Origin: Acidobacteriota bacterium
GTDB taxonomy: Bacteria > Acidobacteriota > Terriglobia > Acidiferrales > UBA7541
Length of the DNA: 64,000 bases
Direction of reading: 5' to 3'
Assembly: GCA_003223245.1 (NCBI GenBank)
Contig: QHYI01000102.1
Coordinates: 62,001 to 126,000 of the forward strand
In this document: in pieces, positions 41,011 to 50,020 of the stretch
How positions within the stretch are numbered: position 1 is the stretch's first letter
Layout of the letters: every line of letters begins with the position of its first letter
Made by a program: the position numbers and the translations under genes
Notes under the pieces: model-generated
What the model was told of the DNA's origin: nothing
Databases searched by the model: none
The model's input: only the letters and a program-made list of their open reading frames with translations

Positions 41011-42717
41011 TCAAGGAACGTAGCCGGGGCCGCGAAGGACTTTTCCCGGGCGAGCGCCAGTCATTCTGCCTTGGTCGATCACAGGCACGCCGTTGACCAG
41101 CACATAATCCATCCCTTGTGAGAGTTGATTGGGTTTATCGAACGTGGCGAGGTCGCGAATCATCGCTGGATCAAAGATCGTGACGTCGGCCCACATGCCC
41201 ACGCGAAGCAGGCCGCGGCCTTCCAGGCGCAATCGCTGTGAAGGAAGCGCCGAGAATTTGCGAATGGCATCTTCGAGAGGGAGCTTGTGCTCCTCGCGGA
41301 CGTATTTGCGGAGGATGCGCGGAAACGTACCATAAGCGCGCGGATGTGCGTGCTCCCTTCCTAGAATGCCTTCCGGCGAGACGCCCGAGGAATCATTGTC
41401 GATGGACACCCAGGGCCGTTGCAGCGCGAGCACGACATCGGGCTCGGACATGCCGAAAACGGCCACGCTGGTGAAGGCATCGTCCTGAATCAAAAGGTCG
41501 AAAATCGTGTCCATGGGATCCTTGTTCCAGAGCTTCGCTACCTCCGTGATGGTTTTTCCCTGAAGCGGCAAGAGCTTCGGATTTTGGACTTGGCCAATAA
41601 GGATGGACTCCGGCCCGGGGATTTGCTGCCACTCGTTTTCCCATTCATCGGATGGGGTGAGCATGTCCTTGCGGATGCGCTCGCGCGCGGCGGGATCTTT
41701 CAAGCGCTCGAGGAGCTTGGCAGTGCCGCCGTCGTGGGCCCAGGGCGGGATGAATGCGGAAAGGCCGTTGCCCCACGCGGTGTAAGCGTAAGTGTCCGCA
41801 GCGATGTCGACGCCCTGAGCGCGCGCAGCTTCAATCTTGGCGACGGCTTCCGGCATGCGTCCCCAGGAGGGCTTGCCGGCAACTTTGAAATGCCAGATTT
41901 CCACGGGGATTTGCGCTTCGCGAGCGATGCGCATCACTTCATCGAGCGATTGCAAAATGGCCGTGCTCTCGCTGCGCATGTGCGTGGCGTAGATGCCGCC
42001 GTAGCGTGAGGCCTCGGACGCGAGCGCGACGAGTTCTTCGGTCTTCGCGTAAGGGGCAGGCGGATATTCCAGGGAGGTGGAGACGCCGACCGCGCCATCC
42101 AGCATGGCTTGACGCACCAGTTGCTTCATTTGGTCGAGTTGCGCGGGCGTGGGCTGGACGTCGTCATCGCCGAGCACCATGCGCCGAACCGTGGTAGCGC
42201 CAACATAATCGGCGACGTTGATGCCGATGCCCTGCTTCTCCAGGCGCGCAAAATATTGGCGGAAGGTTTGCCAGCCCGGCTGAATGCCGAGAAGCTCAAA
42301 TTGTTTTTCGCGCGAACGGCGAATGAAGTCGTTCATGGGCGCGATGGATTCGCCTTCGCCGGTAATCTCGGTGGTGATGCCCTGATAGATTTTCGACGGC
42401 AGGCGCGGGTCGACGAGAATCGTCAACTCGGATTGGCCAAGCATGTCGATAAAGCCGGGAGCGACCACTTGGCCGCGAGCGTCAAGGGTGCGCCTACGGG
42501 CAGCGGCGGCGAGGTTGCCGATGGCCGCGATTTTTCCGCTTCGAATGCCAATGTCACCCGAGAACCAGGGGGAGCCTGTGCCATCGATGATTCGGCCATG
42601 GGTAATGACGATGTCGAAGGGCGCGGATTGCGCGAACGAATGGAGCGCCGCAACTGACAGGCAAAGAACAACCACCGGAAAGACAGAAATTCTCCACCTC
42701 GCTCTGCGTTGACTCAC
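41011..42717 (-). CDS. Secreted N-acyl-D-amino-acid deacylase-like amidohydrolase
   Basis: A 568-residue exported TIM-barrel amidohydrolase. The signal peptide follows the GTG start ('ISVFPVVVLCLSVAALHSFAQ'). The fold is recognisable from 'DIVITHGRIIDGTGSPWFSGDIGIRSGKI', 'YATHMRSES' and 'IWHFKV'. The family's metal motif HxH is replaced: 'PGFIDMLGQSE' stands where 'PGFIDvHtH' is expected, and the bridging Cys of D-aminoacylase ('GNCG') reads 'GEGES'. The metal site must be rebuilt or single-metal. It is the last gene of the polyamine transport operon, overlapping potC by four bases (GTGA). Hydrolysis of N-acyl amines is a plausible but unproven role. Confidence 0.8.
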   Translation of the reverse strand: MSQRRARWRISVFPVVVLCLSVAALHSFAQSAPFDIVITHGRIIDGTGSPWFSGDIGIRSGKIAAIGNLAAAARRRTLDARGQVVAPGFIDMLGQSELTILVDPRLPSKIYQGITTEITGEGESIAPMNDFIRRSREKQFELLGIQPGWQTFRQYFARLEKQGIGINVADYVGATTVRRMVLGDDDVQPTPAQLDQMKQLVRQAMLDGAVGVSTSLEYPPAPYAKTEELVALASEASRYGGIYATHMRSESTAILQSLDEVMRIAREAQIPVEIWHFKVAGKPSWGRMPEAVAKIEAARAQGVDIAADTYAYTAWGNGLSAFIPPWAHDGGTAKLLERLKDPAARERIRKDMLTPSDEWENEWQQIPGPESILIGQVQNPKLLPLQGKTITEVAKLWNKDPMDTIFDLLIQDDAFTSVAVFGMSEPDVVLALQRPWVSIDNDSSGVSPEGILGREHAHPRAYGTFPRILRKYVREEHKLPLEDAIRKFSALPSQRLRLEGRGLLRVGMWADVTIFDPAMIRDLATFDKPNQLSQGMDYVLVNGVPVIDQGRMTGARPGKVLRGPGYVP

Positions 42718-43547
42718 GAAGGCTCTCCTAACCGTCCGAGAAGCTCTTGCGATCGAGCACCAAGGCTCGGTGAGCGCAAGTGATACCAGATGACAATGAG
42801 GGCGACAGAAACGGCAAAGATCAAAGTAGAAATTGCGTTGATTTCCGGCGTAATCCCGCGGCGAAGGCGGGCCCAAATTTCGAGAGGCAAAGTATTATCA
42901 CGTCCGATGAGGAAGAACGTCACGGCGATTTCGTCCATCGAAAGGGTGAAAATCAGCAGCCCCGCGGCGATGAGCGAAAGTTTGAGATTGGGTACGGTGA
43001 TGCGCCAAAACGTCTGCCACGGCGTGGCGCCAAGATCGAGCGAAGCTTCTTCTTGCGCGCGGTCCAGCTTTTGCAGCCCGGCGAAAAGCTCCGTCGTGGC
43101 GACGGAAATGAGCGCGGTGCCGTGACCGAGGAGAACCGTGAGCAAACTGAGATGCCAGCCGGCAAACACCGCGAACATCAGGAGCGAAAGGCCGGTGATG
43201 ATACCGGGAAGAATCAAGGGAAGCAGCACGAGGCGGCGGAAAAGGCCCTTGCCCGGAAAGTCTGCCCGATCGAGCGCAAGAGCGGCAAGAAGCCCGAGCA
43301 TCAGAGATAGCACGACGCTGCCCGCGGCCACAATCAGACTGTTGAGCACGGAATCCCACATGGAAGAGTCGGCAAAAAGCTGCGTGTACCAGCTCAGAGT
43401 GAGATGGCGTGGGGGAAAGCCGCCGACGCCATCGCGGTTGAAGGAATAAAGGATAAGCACGACGATGGGCAAATAGATAAAAGCGAACACCAGCACGGCA
43501 TAGACGGCGAGGACCGGCGCGCGGCGTGTTGGGGAGTTGGTGGTCAC
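42714..43547 (-). CDS. potC: PotC-like ABC transporter permease
   Basis: A 277-residue inner-membrane permease of the polyamine type. Six membrane helices and the EAA loop 'EEASLDLGATPWQTFWRITVP' (contacting the ATPase) are present. The end region 'MDEIAVTFFLIGRDNTLPLEIWARLRRGITPEINAISTLIF' is typical of PotC. The GTG start overlaps the stop of the fused ATPase/permease gene by four bases. Together with PotD and the PotA-PotB fusion it completes an importer. Confidence 0.9.
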   Translation of the reverse strand: MTTNSPTRRAPVLAVYAVLVFAFIYLPIVVLILYSFNRDGVGGFPPRHLTLSWYTQLFADSSMWDSVLNSLIVAAGSVVLSLMLGLLAALALDRADFPGKGLFRRLVLLPLILPGIITGLSLLMFAVFAGWHLSLLTVLLGHGTALISVATTELFAGLQKLDRAQEEASLDLGATPWQTFWRITVPNLKLSLIAAGLLIFTLSMDEIAVTFFLIGRDNTLPLEIWARLRRGITPEINAISTLIFAVSVALIVIWYHLRSPSLGARSQELLGRLGEPS

Positions 43548-45496
43548 TTGAAGGCCCAGCGCTTTTCCAGCAATTCGCTCAGGAAAAGCAAGAAAATAGT
43601 AATGACCAGAATTCCCACAGAAATCGCAGCTCCGAGCGGCCAATCAAACGCGGCGCCAAAAAGGCTTTGCACCACGTTGGCAATCATGGTGCCAGAAGGC
43701 CCGCCGACGAGGAGTGGTGCAAGGAAGTCGCCGAGCGAAAGGACAAACGCAAACGTCGCCCCCGCAAGTAAGCCTGGCGTCGAGAGCGGAACAATCACAC
43801 GCCAGAACGTTTGAACGGAGCCCGCGCCCAGGTCTTGCGAAGCTTCGAGGAGCGGGCGCGGGATGTGTTCGAGCGCGGCGTAAATGGGCAGAAAGACAAA
43901 AGGCGTGTAGATATGCGTGAGCACAAGCACGACGGCGAACGGGCTATAAAGAAAAAAACCAACGGGTTCGTGCGTGATATGCAGATATTGCAGAAAGCCA
44001 TTCAGCACGCCGTCGCTGCCAAGGATGGTTTTCCAGGCGTAGCCGCGGACCAGATAGCTGACCCACAGCGGCACGACCACGAGCTGATAAAGGAGCTCCT
44101 TGCGTTGCCCGGCGTGAAAAGCCAAATAGTAAGCAAGCGGATAGCCGAGAAGGAGCGAACAGATCGTGACAGAAGCCGCGATGCGCATGGTGCGGAAGAG
44201 CACTTCGGCGTAAACCGGATTGCTGAAGAGAGTTTTATAATTGCTCAAATTCCAATGGTGAACGATCACGCCTTCGCGCACTGCCCATAGGCTGTGCGCA
44301 AACATCAGCGCGTAGGGAAGCAAAAGGAACGCAGCCACCCAGAAGAGCGGCGGGATAGAGACCAGCGATCTGTAGGCGCGCGAGAACATGAAAAAGTAAG
44401 CGCCGCCTCGTGATACGTGACGGGTGAGAACCGGCTCTCGATACAATTTCAGATCACGAGCGTGTTCGCCGGCGAGCGGGCCACGCGCGGGGACGCGCAC
44501 GCGCAACGTCTGGCCGCTTCCGCAATCCACTTCGAGCAGTTCCGTCGATCCGCTATAGAATTGTTGGCGAACGGCGGCGCGAAATTTCACTTCGCTGGTT
44601 TGGCGCTGGCCATCGGGGCAGATGCGAATCGCTTCCGGGCGGAGCGAAAAAATCACTGGGCCGTCGGCTTCTTCGACAGGCCAGCAGAGTGCGCCACAAC
44701 TTGCAATGCTTCCGCGAATTTCTCCGCGGAGCAGATTGGTCTGCCCGATGAACTGGGCGGTGTATGCGGTGGCCGGATGCGCGTAGATCTCGCGCGGCGA
44801 CGCCACTTGCTCAAGCGCCCCGTCGCGCAATAGCGCGATGCGGTCGGAAAGCGCCATGGCTTCTTCCTGGTCGTGCGTGACAAACAAAAACGTAATGCCA
44901 ATTTCACGCTGCAGTGCTTTTAGCTCGCTTTGCATTTGTTTCCGCAGATTTGCGTCCAGTGCCGAAAGGGGCTCGTCGAGCAGAAGCAGTTGCGGGCGAT
45001 TTACCAGCGCTCGCGCCAGCGCGATGCGCTGCTGCTGGCCTCCACTGAGCTTGGAAGGACGGGAACCGGCAAATTCCTGCATCTTGACCATGCGCAAAGC
45101 TTCTTCGACGCGGTTGCTGACTTCGCTAGCCTCAGTGCCTTTGACGCGCAGCCCATAAGCTATGTTGTCGTGAGCGCTCAAATGCGGAAACAGCGCATAG
45201 TTCTGAAAAACCGTATTTACGCGGCGTTTGTAAGGCGGAAGAAGGTCCAGGCGCGCACCGCTCATCCAGATTTCACCCGAACTAGGCTGCTCGAATCCAG
45301 CAATCAAGCGAAGAAGAGTTGTCTTTCCCGAGCCGCTCTCACCAAGAAGCGTGAGAAATTCGCCCGCACCAAGGCTCAAAGAAATATTTTTAAGAACATC
45401 TACTGCACCAAACCGTTTCGCCACATTGCGCACCTCGAGAAGCGCTGCGCTTTCGGCCGTGTCTTGCTCCGGCGGATTGGCGGGAGAAGCGCTCAC
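43544..45496 (-). CDS. PotA-PotB fusion: ABC ATPase joined to permease
   Basis: A 650-residue single chain. Residues 1-365 are a PotA-type ATPase: Walker A 'GESGSGKTT' (52-60), Q98, signature 'LSGGQ' (150-154), Walker B 'LLLDEP' ending at 176, switch H208, then a TOBE domain. Residues about 370-650 are a PotB-type permease with six helices and the EAA loop 'LEASQDLGAGSVQTFWRVIVP'. In most bacteria these are separate polypeptides. The frame is open across the join, where the linker DNA is three copies of a degenerate 7-mer (44409-44429). No stop, and no credible ribosome-binding site, precedes the internal Met. The GTG start overlaps the potD stop (GTGA). Confidence 0.85.
   Translation of the reverse strand: MSASPANPPEQDTAESAALLEVRNVAKRFGAVDVLKNISLSLGAGEFLTLLGESGSGKTTLLRLIAGFEQPSSGEIWMSGARLDLLPPYKRRVNTVFQNYALFPHLSAHDNIAYGLRVKGTEASEVSNRVEEALRMVKMQEFAGSRPSKLSGGQQQRIALARALVNRPQLLLLDEPLSALDANLRKQMQSELKALQREIGITFLFVTHDQEEAMALSDRIALLRDGALEQVASPREIYAHPATAYTAQFIGQTNLLRGEIRGSIASCGALCWPVEEADGPVIFSLRPEAIRICPDGQRQTSEVKFRAAVRQQFYSGSTELLEVDCGSGQTLRVRVPARGPLAGEHARDLKLYREPVLTRHVSRGGAYFFMFSRAYRSLVSIPPLFWVAAFLLLPYALMFAHSLWAVREGVIVHHWNLSNYKTLFSNPVYAEVLFRTMRIAASVTICSLLLGYPLAYYLAFHAGQRKELLYQLVVVPLWVSYLVRGYAWKTILGSDGVLNGFLQYLHITHEPVGFFLYSPFAVVLVLTHIYTPFVFLPIYAALEHIPRPLLEASQDLGAGSVQTFWRVIVPLSTPGLLAGATFAFVLSLGDFLAPLLVGGPSGTMIANVVQSLFGAAFDWPLGAAISVGILVITIFLLFLSELLEKRWAFK
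44409..44429. repeat. Heptanucleotide repeat in the PotA-PotB linker
   Basis: CGTGATA-CGTGACG-GGTGAGA on the plus strand, coding (on the minus strand) the linker residues between the two transporter halves. The decamer CGTGACGGGT also occurs at 1884-1893 in non-coding DNA just after a stop codon, suggesting that this linker was once intergenic. Confidence 0.45.
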
Positions 45497-46554
45497 TGCG
45501 CGGCTTTCACCTCGTTCCAAATTTCGTTGTATTTGGCGCGACGAGGAACATCCTGCCAGAAGTAGATTCGCTGCATATACGCATCGGGATTGTCGAGATG
45601 CAAACTCTGGATTTCTTCCGGCGTGAGGAATTGCGCCGCCGCGGGATTTGCGGGTGTGTAGTGCGTCCGGTCGGTCACCAGTTTTTGCGTCTTGGCTTCA
45701 ATCATGTATTCGAGGAATTCGTGCCCGAGCTGTTTGTGGTTGCTGGCCGCGGTTATCATCAAGTGGTCGATCCATCCGGTGGTGTTTTCTTTAGGGATGG
45801 TTTCGCCAATCGGGAAACCCGCTTTGCGCAGGTCGTTGGTGTTGAGCGGCCAGCCCATCGCCAGAACGATTTCATGATTTTCGAAGAGATTGGTGAGCTC
45901 GCCGCCGGTGGACCATATCTTTCGAATGTTGGGCTTCAACTCGATCAGCTTTTTCTTGACCGCTGCGAGCTGTTCATCCGTCAGGCTATAAAGTTGCGAG
46001 GGATCAGGCTTGTCGTAGCCGAGGATTTGCGCGGCCATATAGACGGTGGAGAGGTCATCCCAAACGGAAATCTTTCCCTTGTACTTGGGATCCCAAAAAA
46101 CGGCCCAGGAATCCGGCGCCTTGGCAAAGACAGTCGTATCGTACAGAAGTGGATTTGGCCCCCACATGAAAGGTACGCCATAGACCTTGCCGTTGGCTTT
46201 GACGAGCGGCAAGTCGCGGAGTTTCGCTGAAAGTTGTGAATACGAAGGAAGGTTCGAAAGATCAAGCGGCGCGGCCAAGCCCGTTCGCGCAATCGAAGCG
46301 GCGACATCGCTCGAAGGCGAAATGACATCGTAATTCGATGCGCTGCCTCCTCGTAGCTTGGCCACCAGCTCATCGCTTGAGCCCATGTAGGACGCGGAGA
46401 TTTTGCAATGATGGCTTTGCTCGAAGTCGTGAACCGCGGACTGGTCCGCGTAACCTTCCCAAACGAGCAAGCTCAGAGATTCTTCTTTTTTTGCGCAAGC
46501 CCCGCACGCCAAGGCAACGGCAAAAATCCCCGGAAGAATCGCCCGCGGTTTCAT
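45493..46554 (-). CDS. potD: PotD/PotF-like polyamine-binding protein
   Basis: A 353-residue periplasmic binding protein or lipoprotein (Cys-rich signal end 'ALACGACAKK'). 'LSLLVWEGYADQSAVHDFEQ' is the standard opening strand of the spermidine/putrescine-binding family, and 'VYGVPFMWGPNPLLYD', 'MGWPLNTNDLRKAGFPIGETIPKENTTGWIDHLMI' match the hinge and ligand-binding segments. The conserved 'W' and acidic residues of polyamine binders appear present, but the ligand could be another cationic amine. Twelve bases separate its start from the preceding amidohydrolase. Confidence 0.9.
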   Translation of the reverse strand: MKPRAILPGIFAVALACGACAKKEESLSLLVWEGYADQSAVHDFEQSHHCKISASYMGSSDELVAKLRGGSASNYDVISPSSDVAASIARTGLAAPLDLSNLPSYSQLSAKLRDLPLVKANGKVYGVPFMWGPNPLLYDTTVFAKAPDSWAVFWDPKYKGKISVWDDLSTVYMAAQILGYDKPDPSQLYSLTDEQLAAVKKKLIELKPNIRKIWSTGGELTNLFENHEIVLAMGWPLNTNDLRKAGFPIGETIPKENTTGWIDHLMITAASNHKQLGHEFLEYMIEAKTQKLVTDRTHYTPANPAAAQFLTPEEIQSLHLDNPDAYMQRIYFWQDVPRRAKYNEIWNEVKAAQ

Positions 46555-46566
46555 CGCTCCTCCCGC

Positions 46567-48285
46567 TTACTTGGAATCGGCTTGATAAACCAGGCGCCCG
46601 CCCACAATGGTGGCAACCACCTTGGTCGCCCCAATCTTATGCGGATTGATGTCAAAAATGTTCTGAGAAATGATAATCAGGTCGGCGACTTTACCAACCT
46701 CGATGGAACCTTCCGTTTTTTCACGCCGTCCTGCAAACGCCGCGCCCAGCGTGTAGGCTTCGACGGCCTGCGCAACCGTGAGCCGCTGTTCGGGTAGGAA
46801 GCCCTTTGCCGGCGTGCCCTCCTTAGTTTGCCGCGTAACCGCGGTCTGAATGCCTTCCCACGGATTGAGGGTCACTACCGGCCAGTCGCTCCCAAACGCC
46901 AAATGCCCGCCGCCATCGGCGATGCTTTTCCACGCCCATGCGCGCGAAGCGCGGTCGGGACCAACATTGCGCGCCCAAACGTCCAGCGTGTCCGCGTCCG
47001 GATAGGAATGAAGCGGCTGCATGCTGGCGATGACATCGAGCTTTCCGAAGCGCGGAATATCGGCCGAGGCAACCGTTTCAATATGCTCGATGCGCCAGCG
47101 GCGGTCCCGCTTGTGATTGCGTTCTTCAGCATTCTCGTAGGCATCCAGGGCCATGCGCACGCCATAATCCCCGATGGCATGGGTGAAAAGCTGGAAACCA
47201 TGCTTGTCCAACTCTGCAACCGCGGCATTGTAGTTTGCCGGGTCCCAGAAAGGCTTGCCTTTTGAGGAAGGATCGTCGCTGTACGGTTCGAGCATGGCCG
47301 CAGTGTGAGATTCGACCACGCCGTCCACCATGAATTTTACCGCGCCTGCGTCAATCCATTCATCGTGAAATTTCTTGTGCGCCGCCTCGATGGCCTCCAG
47401 GTCCTGCGGGCGCCGCGAAGGAGGATTCAGGAAATAAGCGATGTACATCCGCAAGCTAAGGTCGCCGCGATGGCGCATTTCGTCGAAGAGGTCGACAATT
47501 TCAAAATCGCCGCCAGCGCTATGCACGCGGGTGAGTCCGTTTTGGTTGGCCCATTTCATTCCCGCCCGCAAAGCCAGAAGTTCCTCTTCGCGAGTTGGCT
47601 TGGGAATCACTTTCGCCACGAGGCCTTGGGCCGCTTCTTTCAAAGCGCCCGTGGCTTCGCCGGTTTGCGGATCGCGCACAATAATGCCATTCGGCGGATT
47701 GGGCGTATCCCGGGTGATGCCCGCCAGCGCGAGCGCTTTCGAATTGGCCCAATAGGTATGCCCATCGTAACCTCCCAGAAAAACCGGTCGGTTGGGGAAG
47801 ATCTCGTCGAGATATTTCTTGTTGGGAAGAGTTTCGGAACCGAACATGGCGTAATTCCAGCCGCGGCCCAAAACCCAATCGTCCCCCGGATGCTCCGTTG
47901 CGTATTCGCGCAATCTTTTCTGAATGTCGGCAACATCTTTAGCGCCTTCCAAGTTCACGCGGCCCAAACTCAGCGAACCAGCCAGAAAATGAATGTGGCA
48001 ATCGGTGAGGCCGGGAAGCACCAGCTTTCCGCCGGCGTTGATGATTTTCGTGCCCATGCCGCGTGCTTTCTCGATGTTGGTATCGTCGCCGACAGCGGTA
48101 ATCTTTCCTTTATAGATGGCCACGGCTTGCGCCCACGGTTGCTTGGGATTCTCCGTATACACGCGGCCATGGATGACAATAATGTCGGCCGGCTCGACAA
48201 TCAGCCCCTGCGCGCTGGCTAACAAGGCAGTCGCTACAAACAGGGTAAAAAGTCGTAACGTAAGCCTAATCCCCCGCGTATTCAT
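46567..48285 (-). CDS. Secreted YtcJ-like amidohydrolase (amidohydrolase family 3)
   Basis: A 572-residue exported protein with signal peptide 1-24 ('LRLFTLFVATALLASAQG'). It is a composite-domain amidohydrolase of the YtcJ type: metal motif HxH is intact in 'LTDCHIHFLAG'. Further signatures are 'GDDWVLGRGWNYAMF', 'FLGGYDGHTYWANSKALALAGI', 'HAIGDYGVRMALDAYENA' and 'HLAFGSDWPVV', with the catalytic Asp in the last. Family members hydrolyse N-substituted formamides and amides. It is the first gene of the transport operon, so it may release the transported amine. An upstream TTG start (48390) lacks a signal peptide and is rejected. Confidence 0.85.
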   Translation of the reverse strand: MNTRGIRLTLRLFTLFVATALLASAQGLIVEPADIIVIHGRVYTENPKQPWAQAVAIYKGKITAVGDDTNIEKARGMGTKIINAGGKLVLPGLTDCHIHFLAGSLSLGRVNLEGAKDVADIQKRLREYATEHPGDDWVLGRGWNYAMFGSETLPNKKYLDEIFPNRPVFLGGYDGHTYWANSKALALAGITRDTPNPPNGIIVRDPQTGEATGALKEAAQGLVAKVIPKPTREEELLALRAGMKWANQNGLTRVHSAGGDFEIVDLFDEMRHRGDLSLRMYIAYFLNPPSRRPQDLEAIEAAHKKFHDEWIDAGAVKFMVDGVVESHTAAMLEPYSDDPSSKGKPFWDPANYNAAVAELDKHGFQLFTHAIGDYGVRMALDAYENAEERNHKRDRRWRIEHIETVASADIPRFGKLDVIASMQPLHSYPDADTLDVWARNVGPDRASRAWAWKSIADGGGHLAFGSDWPVVTLNPWEGIQTAVTRQTKEGTPAKGFLPEQRLTVAQAVEAYTLGAAFAGRREKTEGSIEVGKVADLIIISQNIFDINPHKIGATKVVATIVGGRLVYQADSK

Positions 48286-48360
48286 CCCAGCGCAGCCCTT
48301 TCCCAACGCAACGCCCTTTGAGCTTAGAGCCGGCGACGTGTTGGCCCACAAGCACTCAGA

Positions 48361-48390
48361 TTTATAGTAAGGTTTCAGGGGCCGCAACAA
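48361..48390 (-). promoter_or_regulatory. Candidate sigma-70-like promoter of the transport operon
   Basis: On the minus strand TTGTTG (48390-48385) or TTGCGG (48387-48382) precedes TATAAA (48366-48361), with 15-18 bases between. The predicted transcript would start near 48354, about 70 bases before the amidohydrolase ATG. Matches to consensus are partial. Confidence 0.3.
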
Positions 48391-48496
48391 CCACGAAGAT
48401 GTAATCCTCTCAGGCGTCTTCCGGTCAAGTGAGATAATGGATTCACTGCCTCAAACTGAGGGCAGGGAATAGCCCTGCACTCCATGGAGCAGCGTC

Positions 48497-49882
48497 ATGC
48501 ACGAAGCACTGCAGAAAGAACTGGCCGCGTACGAAAAGCGCACTCCGAAATCCGCGGCCGCCTACAAACGCGCCGTCGAGAGGATTCCTCTCGGCGTCGC
48601 CAGCAACTACCGCCACTATGAGCCATATCCGCTCTTCGTGAAAGATGGCAGGGGCAGCCGCATTCACGACCTCGACGGCAACAAATACATCGATCACAAC
48701 CTCTGCTTCGGCGCGCTAATGGCCGGCCATGGCCATCCCGCCGTGGTCAAAGCCGTTGAACAGGAGCTGCACCGGGGCACCACCTTTGGCATGCCGCACG
48801 ATCAGGAATGGGAACTTGCCGAAGAAATTTGCAAACGCTATCCCGTCGAAATGGTTCGTTTCGGCTCCAGCGGCACGGAAGTGACCATGCACGCTTGCCG
48901 CATCGCGCGCGCCGCCACCGGCCGCGACAAGGTCCTGAAATTCGAAGGCGCTTATCACGGTTTGCATGACACCGCTCTCGTCAGCGTAAAGCCCAAAGCC
49001 GAGGATTACGGCGATCCCGACGCACCCACGAGCGTCCCCGCCGGCGCCGGTGTTCCAAAGGCCTCTCTCGCCAACACCGTCGTCGCGGTCTTCAACAATC
49101 TCGCCAGCGTCGAGCGCCGCTTCAAGGACAATCCCCGCCAAATCGCGGCCATCATTCTCGAACCTATTTTGATGAACGTTGGCCTCTGCTGTCCGCAGCC
49201 GGGTTTTCTCCAAGGCTTGCGCGACCTCTGCACCAAGAATGACGCGCTGCTCATCTTCGACGAAGTGAAGACCGGCGCCAAACTCGCCTGGGGCGGTGCC
49301 AGCGAATTTTTTGGCGTCAAACCGGACATCATTTGCCTGGCCAAATCCATTGGCGGCGGATTGCCGCTCGCCGCGTTTGGCGCCAGCCGCGCCGTGATGG
49401 ACCTGATCGCGCAGCACAAAGTCTTTCACGGCGGCACCTACAACACCAATCGCGTGGCCATGGCCGCCGGCCTCGCCATGTTCCGCGAAGTCCTCACCCG
49501 CGAGAACTACGCTCATGTTGGCCATCTCAGCAAAAAACTCACCGAAGGCTATCGCGCCATCATCAAAAAATCCGGCTTGCAAGCTTACGTCGCCAGCGCC
49601 GGAGCCAACGGCGCGCTCATGCTCTACCCTCAGGAAGTTCGCAACTACCGCGACTGGATCAACATCGACGTCGATCTCTGGCGCCACTATTGGTTTGGCA
49701 TGGTCAATCGCGGCGTCCTCGCGCAGCCCTATTGGTGGGACGAACAGTGGACCATCTCCGTCCAGCACACCGAAGCGGACATCGATGAGCATCTTGCGGC
49801 TTTCGAAGAAGTCGCGCCCGCGCTGGCCAAAGAGCAGCAAGAGCGCGGCGCCGCTTCCCTCGGAGCAGCAGGACACCGATGA
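48497..49882 (+). CDS. Class III PLP aminotransferase (GSA-aminomutase-like)
   Basis: A 461-residue PLP enzyme. Fold-type I markers are 'FGSSGTEVTMHACRIARAATGRDKVLKFEGAYHG', 'LLIFDEVKTG' and K283 in 'AKSIGGGLP', which should form the internal aldimine. The sequence is closest in style to glutamate-1-semialdehyde aminomutase, but the context suggests a transaminase acting on an omega-amine. It diverges from the polyamine transport operon across a 211-bp shared promoter region and starts a plus-strand series that continues with an amino-acid permease, an aldehyde dehydrogenase and gabT. Confidence 0.87.
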   Translation: MHEALQKELAAYEKRTPKSAAAYKRAVERIPLGVASNYRHYEPYPLFVKDGRGSRIHDLDGNKYIDHNLCFGALMAGHGHPAVVKAVEQELHRGTTFGMPHDQEWELAEEICKRYPVEMVRFGSSGTEVTMHACRIARAATGRDKVLKFEGAYHGLHDTALVSVKPKAEDYGDPDAPTSVPAGAGVPKASLANTVVAVFNNLASVERRFKDNPRQIAAIILEPILMNVGLCCPQPGFLQGLRDLCTKNDALLIFDEVKTGAKLAWGGASEFFGVKPDIICLAKSIGGGLPLAAFGASRAVMDLIAQHKVFHGGTYNTNRVAMAAGLAMFREVLTRENYAHVGHLSKKLTEGYRAIIKKSGLQAYVASAGANGALMLYPQEVRNYRDWINIDVDLWRHYWFGMVNRGVLAQPYWWDEQWTISVQHTEADIDEHLAAFEEVAPALAKEQQERGAASLGAAGHR

Positions 49883-50020
49883 GCTAGTCAGTCCTGACTA
49901 TTCTTATTTAGATTCGTCAGGGCCGAGTAGGACGGTGTAACCGGACTGACTTGCAGAACGAGCATTAGCGGGTCCCTCCGCAAATGGGACGGGAAGGGAC
50001 TCCCCGAGGAGCGAAGTTCG

